From Nocardia anaemiae NBRC 100462 (GTDB taxonomy: Bacteria > Actinomycetota > Actinomycetes > Mycobacteriales > Mycobacteriaceae): a DNA stretch of 64,000 nt. The notes beneath the pieces were generated by a model that was not told the origin of the DNA, did not search any database, and saw only the letters and a program-made list of their open reading frames with translations. A program made the translations under genes and the position numbers. The stretch lies in contig NZ_BDAZ01000046.1 of the NCBI RefSeq assembly GCF_001612725.1, positions 1 to 64,000 on the forward strand, written 5' to 3'. Below are positions 61,903-64,000 of the stretch, in pieces (the first letter of the stretch is position 1; every line of letters begins with the position of its first letter).

Positions 61903-63702
61903 TCAACGCATTTCGAATACCCGGGTGCCGAACGCGGCCGCCACCCACTCATCGAGCAGCCGGAGCGAATTCGCGTCGGGCACCCGGCCGTCGTCGATGA
62001 ATTCCCGCACCAATTCGACGACTCCACCCGCCCGCATCGTGGTCGGATCCGGCAGCGGCAACCGTGACACATACTGGGTGATCCACCGTCGCCTACCCGA
62101 ATACAGCCGATTCCCGCACACCGCATCGTAGAACCGCAGGCCCAACGCCGAATTCGCGACGCCCATCAGCAAATACGCCAACCGCTCCGCGGCACCGTCC
62201 ACCCCGAGATCGGCCAGCGACATCCAATAGCAATCGCCGTTCACCACCGCCCCGGACCGATCCAAGGCGAATCGCGCCCGCTCACTGATATCGGGAAAGA
62301 CGACCTTCGGCACCCGCCACAGATGCGGCCGCTGCGGCACCCAGATCTCGAACCATTCCCTGCCGCTGTCGGTCAGATATTTCCGACCGGCCAAGGTCTG
62401 CCGATGTGACTCCAAATATGCCGCCGCACCGGGAAACTCACGCAGGTCGACCGGCGTCCGGGCGGGCTGGGCCGTGTCATACGGATACAGCACCCGCACG
62501 TCGCGCTCCCGCGAGATCCGCCACGGATCGACATCCTGATGGGTGATCAAGTCGAATAGCAGCTCCCCCTCCGGCCGCGGCCGCACCTCGCCCCACCGAT
62601 CGGAAATGAACACCCGATCCGCGGTCGTCTTGATCCCCACCCGAATCCGCCCAACCGCACCGAATGTCCGCCAGGTCCCGGCCTCTATCTCCGCCAGCCA
62701 CCTGTCGACATCCGGCCGGGACATTCGCCACGCGCCGCTGTCCCCATCCCGGTCACGGCCATCCGCTTCATCACTCTGGCCGGAGTCGGCGATCCGCCAG
62801 GCAACCACCGGATCGCTTCGAATCGATCCATCCCCCATGATCCGATCGCCGCAAGCCCGACCGATCACCGTCCGATCACCGGTCGCCAACGTACCGACCT
62901 CGACCGCGAAAGTGCGCCCACCATGCTCCACACAGTGACTGGTTTCGGCCGCCAGTGCCTCGAAAAGATCGGTCCCACCGATGGTTTCGACAGCCTGCAC
63001 CTCGTAGGCCGAAACATAGCGGCAGACCGCTTGCGATGCCGTACGAGTGGCGATGGTGACCGCGGGCAGCACCGCCGCCTCGAACAACTTCGTATCGCCG
63101 AGGTCGTACAGTTCGACCGGAGCCAACTCGGTGCGCAGCAGACTCCGAATATTCGCACCGGCCTTGGTGGTGAGAAACCGGTTGGCACACAGCAACCCGA
63201 GCACCCCACCCGACCGCAGCAGCCGCGGGGCAACGGCGACGAATGGATGGGTGAGATCGATCCGCCCCTGCAACCCGAACTGCTTGCTGAGCAACCGCGC
63301 GGTCTTCCCACCCAACTGCTGGGTCCGCACATACGGCGGATTGGTGATGATCGCATCGAACGATCCCGCAACGATCCCCGCCGATTCGATCAGGAAATCC
63401 CCGACATGCCACTCGACCGCGACTCCGGCGGCCGCCGCCCGCTCGCGCGCCGTCGCCACCCCGGCCGCATCCAGGTCGTACCCGACCAACTCCACCCGCA
63501 CCCCCGGCAACATCTCCCGCACCACCCCATCCAGCGCAAGCAGCAATTCACCATCACCACAAGCCGGATCGAGCACCCGCAACACCCCGCCACCCGGCAC
63601 ATATTCGAGCAGCCGCCGCGCGAGAAAGCGCGCCAGGGCGGGTGGCGTGTAGTGCCTACCGTGCCGTTTGCGGTCGCGCGCGGCGGGCTCGCCCGGATTC
63701 AT
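61903..63702 (-). CDS. Solitary Eco57I-like DNA adenine methyltransferase with specificity domain
   Basis: A 599-aa protein. Motif X/I region RHYTPPALARFLARRLLEY and LDPACGDGELLLALDG (SAM-binding); motif IV DAIITNPPYV (near residue 120) for N6-adenine. A TaqI-like C-terminal specificity domain follows after about residue 320 (GRKYLTDSGREWFEIW, PKVVFPDISERARF). No restriction nuclease, helicase or BREX/DISARM gene is seen in the window; a partner could lie outside it. Confidence 0.87.
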   Translation of the reverse strand: MNPGEPAARDRKRHGRHYTPPALARFLARRLLEYVPGGGVLRVLDPACGDGELLLALDGVVREMLPGVRVELVGYDLDAAGVATARERAAAAGVAVEWHVGDFLIESAGIVAGSFDAIITNPPYVRTQQLGGKTARLLSKQFGLQGRIDLTHPFVAVAPRLLRSGGVLGLLCANRFLTTKAGANIRSLLRTELAPVELYDLGDTKLFEAAVLPAVTIATRTASQAVCRYVSAYEVQAVETIGGTDLFEALAAETSHCVEHGGRTFAVEVGTLATGDRTVIGRACGDRIMGDGSIRSDPVVAWRIADSGQSDEADGRDRDGDSGAWRMSRPDVDRWLAEIEAGTWRTFGAVGRIRVGIKTTADRVFISDRWGEVRPRPEGELLFDLITHQDVDPWRISRERDVRVLYPYDTAQPARTPVDLREFPGAAAYLESHRQTLAGRKYLTDSGREWFEIWVPQRPHLWRVPKVVFPDISERARFALDRSGAVVNGDCYWMSLADLGVDGAAERLAYLLMGVANSALGLRFYDAVCGNRLYSGRRRWITQYVSRLPLPDPTTMRAGGVVELVREFIDDGRVPDANSLRLLDEWVAAAFGTRVFEMR

Positions 63703-63975
63703 GCCTGGGATTCTGCCTCGTCAGAGCGCAACCGAGGCGCTAACGCGGTCAACCCGTTTCGCGTCGTCCCGGGCGCGGCGGCTGCCCAAGCGACGCATGA
63801 CCGGTTCCGCACTGATCGACGGCCGAGCTGGCCTTCCGACCGGACTCGGCCGCCCCGATCAGCACACCGACGGAACATCGCCTGCGCGCTGGCCGACCGC
63901 GCTAGGGTGGCGGAACGAATCGGGGGTGGTTCGGTAACCCCTGCCGTTGATTGCACAACGAGGAGGTCGGCTTTT
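63703..63975. other. Intergenic region
   Basis: About 270 bp upstream of both the methylase (minus strand) and the truncated gene at the window end (plus strand). Promoters for both are expected here; no repeat or hairpin was noticed. Confidence 0.3.
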
Positions 63976-64000
63976 ATGCGTTCCATCAGTGCACTCTCGA
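63976..64000 (+). CDS. Start of a truncated gene at the window edge
   Basis: An ATG preceded by AGGAGG (13 bases upstream) opens a frame, MRSISALS, that continues out of the window. Only eight codons are visible, so the product is unknown; the basic start followed by small residues would fit a signal peptide, but this is speculation. Confidence 0.6.

Overview
This 64 kb window is high-G+C actinobacterial DNA and most probably comes from Nocardia or a close relative in the Corynebacteriales. The evidence is codon usage, many GTG starts, and a conserved backbone that follows the Mycobacterium tuberculosis Rv2219-Rv2236c order: DUF4191 membrane protein, glnE, glnA2, Hip1/CaeA-like hydrolase, panB, a CHAD protein, RNase H/phosphatase, C4 zinc-ribbon protein, Nif3-like protein, Rv2231c-type aminotransferase, ptpA, SURF1 and cobD. 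Gene identities were read from protein motifs only; no database search was possible.

Layout. 0-10.3 kb: DUF4191 protein, a TY-Chap-like protein, TrmO, an operon of three hydrolases (CocE-like, M20, monoacylglycerol-lipase-like), a zinc metallopeptidase lipoprotein, a membrane-anchored EEP phosphatase, a degenerate HPr-like protein, and an isochorismatase-like/dimeric-barrel gene pair divergent from an HxlR regulator. 10.3-21 kb: nitrogen control (glnE, glnA2), a secreted Hip1-like protease, panB, a phosphotransferase, a lipoprotein, prolyl aminopeptidase and a CHAD protein. 21-25.6 kb: two alpha/beta hydrolases, the RNase P RNA gene (rnpB), an SPFH protein, two very small ORFs and small exported proteins. 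25.6-30.7 kb: an RNB ribonuclease carrying a low-complexity insert, then a roughly 2.8 kb island of lower G+C (tiny minus-strand genes, a frameshifted relic, and a three-gene XRE/DUF6879 operon) before a SpoU methyltransferase. 30.7-36.1 kb: a beta-propeller lipoprotein, NUDIX and PPOX-fold enzymes, GNAT, an MmyB-type regulator and a secreted trypsin-like protease.

36.2-46.2 kb holds the most distinctive content, a compact two-gene biosynthetic locus. One gene is a dimodular NRPS (C-A-T-C-A-T-TE); its first adenylation domain carries a serine code and its starter C domain resembles EntF. The other gene fuses a class A flavin monooxygenase to a condensation/PapA-type acyltransferase in which the second His of HHxxxDG is Tyr. 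Together they could make a small acylated, oxidised Ser-containing peptide; no aryl-acid or transport genes are adjacent.

46.4-54.5 kb returns to the conserved backbone (RNase H/phosphatase to cobD). 54.5-64 kb carries an ECF41-type sigma factor, a membrane-anchored serine hydrolase, alanine dehydrogenase, an UlaG-like metallo-hydrolase, a GlxA regulator, a gamma carbonic anhydrase, a 61-aa protein, a TetR regulator, a solitary Eco57I-like DNA adenine methylase and the first codons of a gene cut by the window edge. No tRNA, rRNA, CRISPR array, insertion sequence or phage gene was seen.
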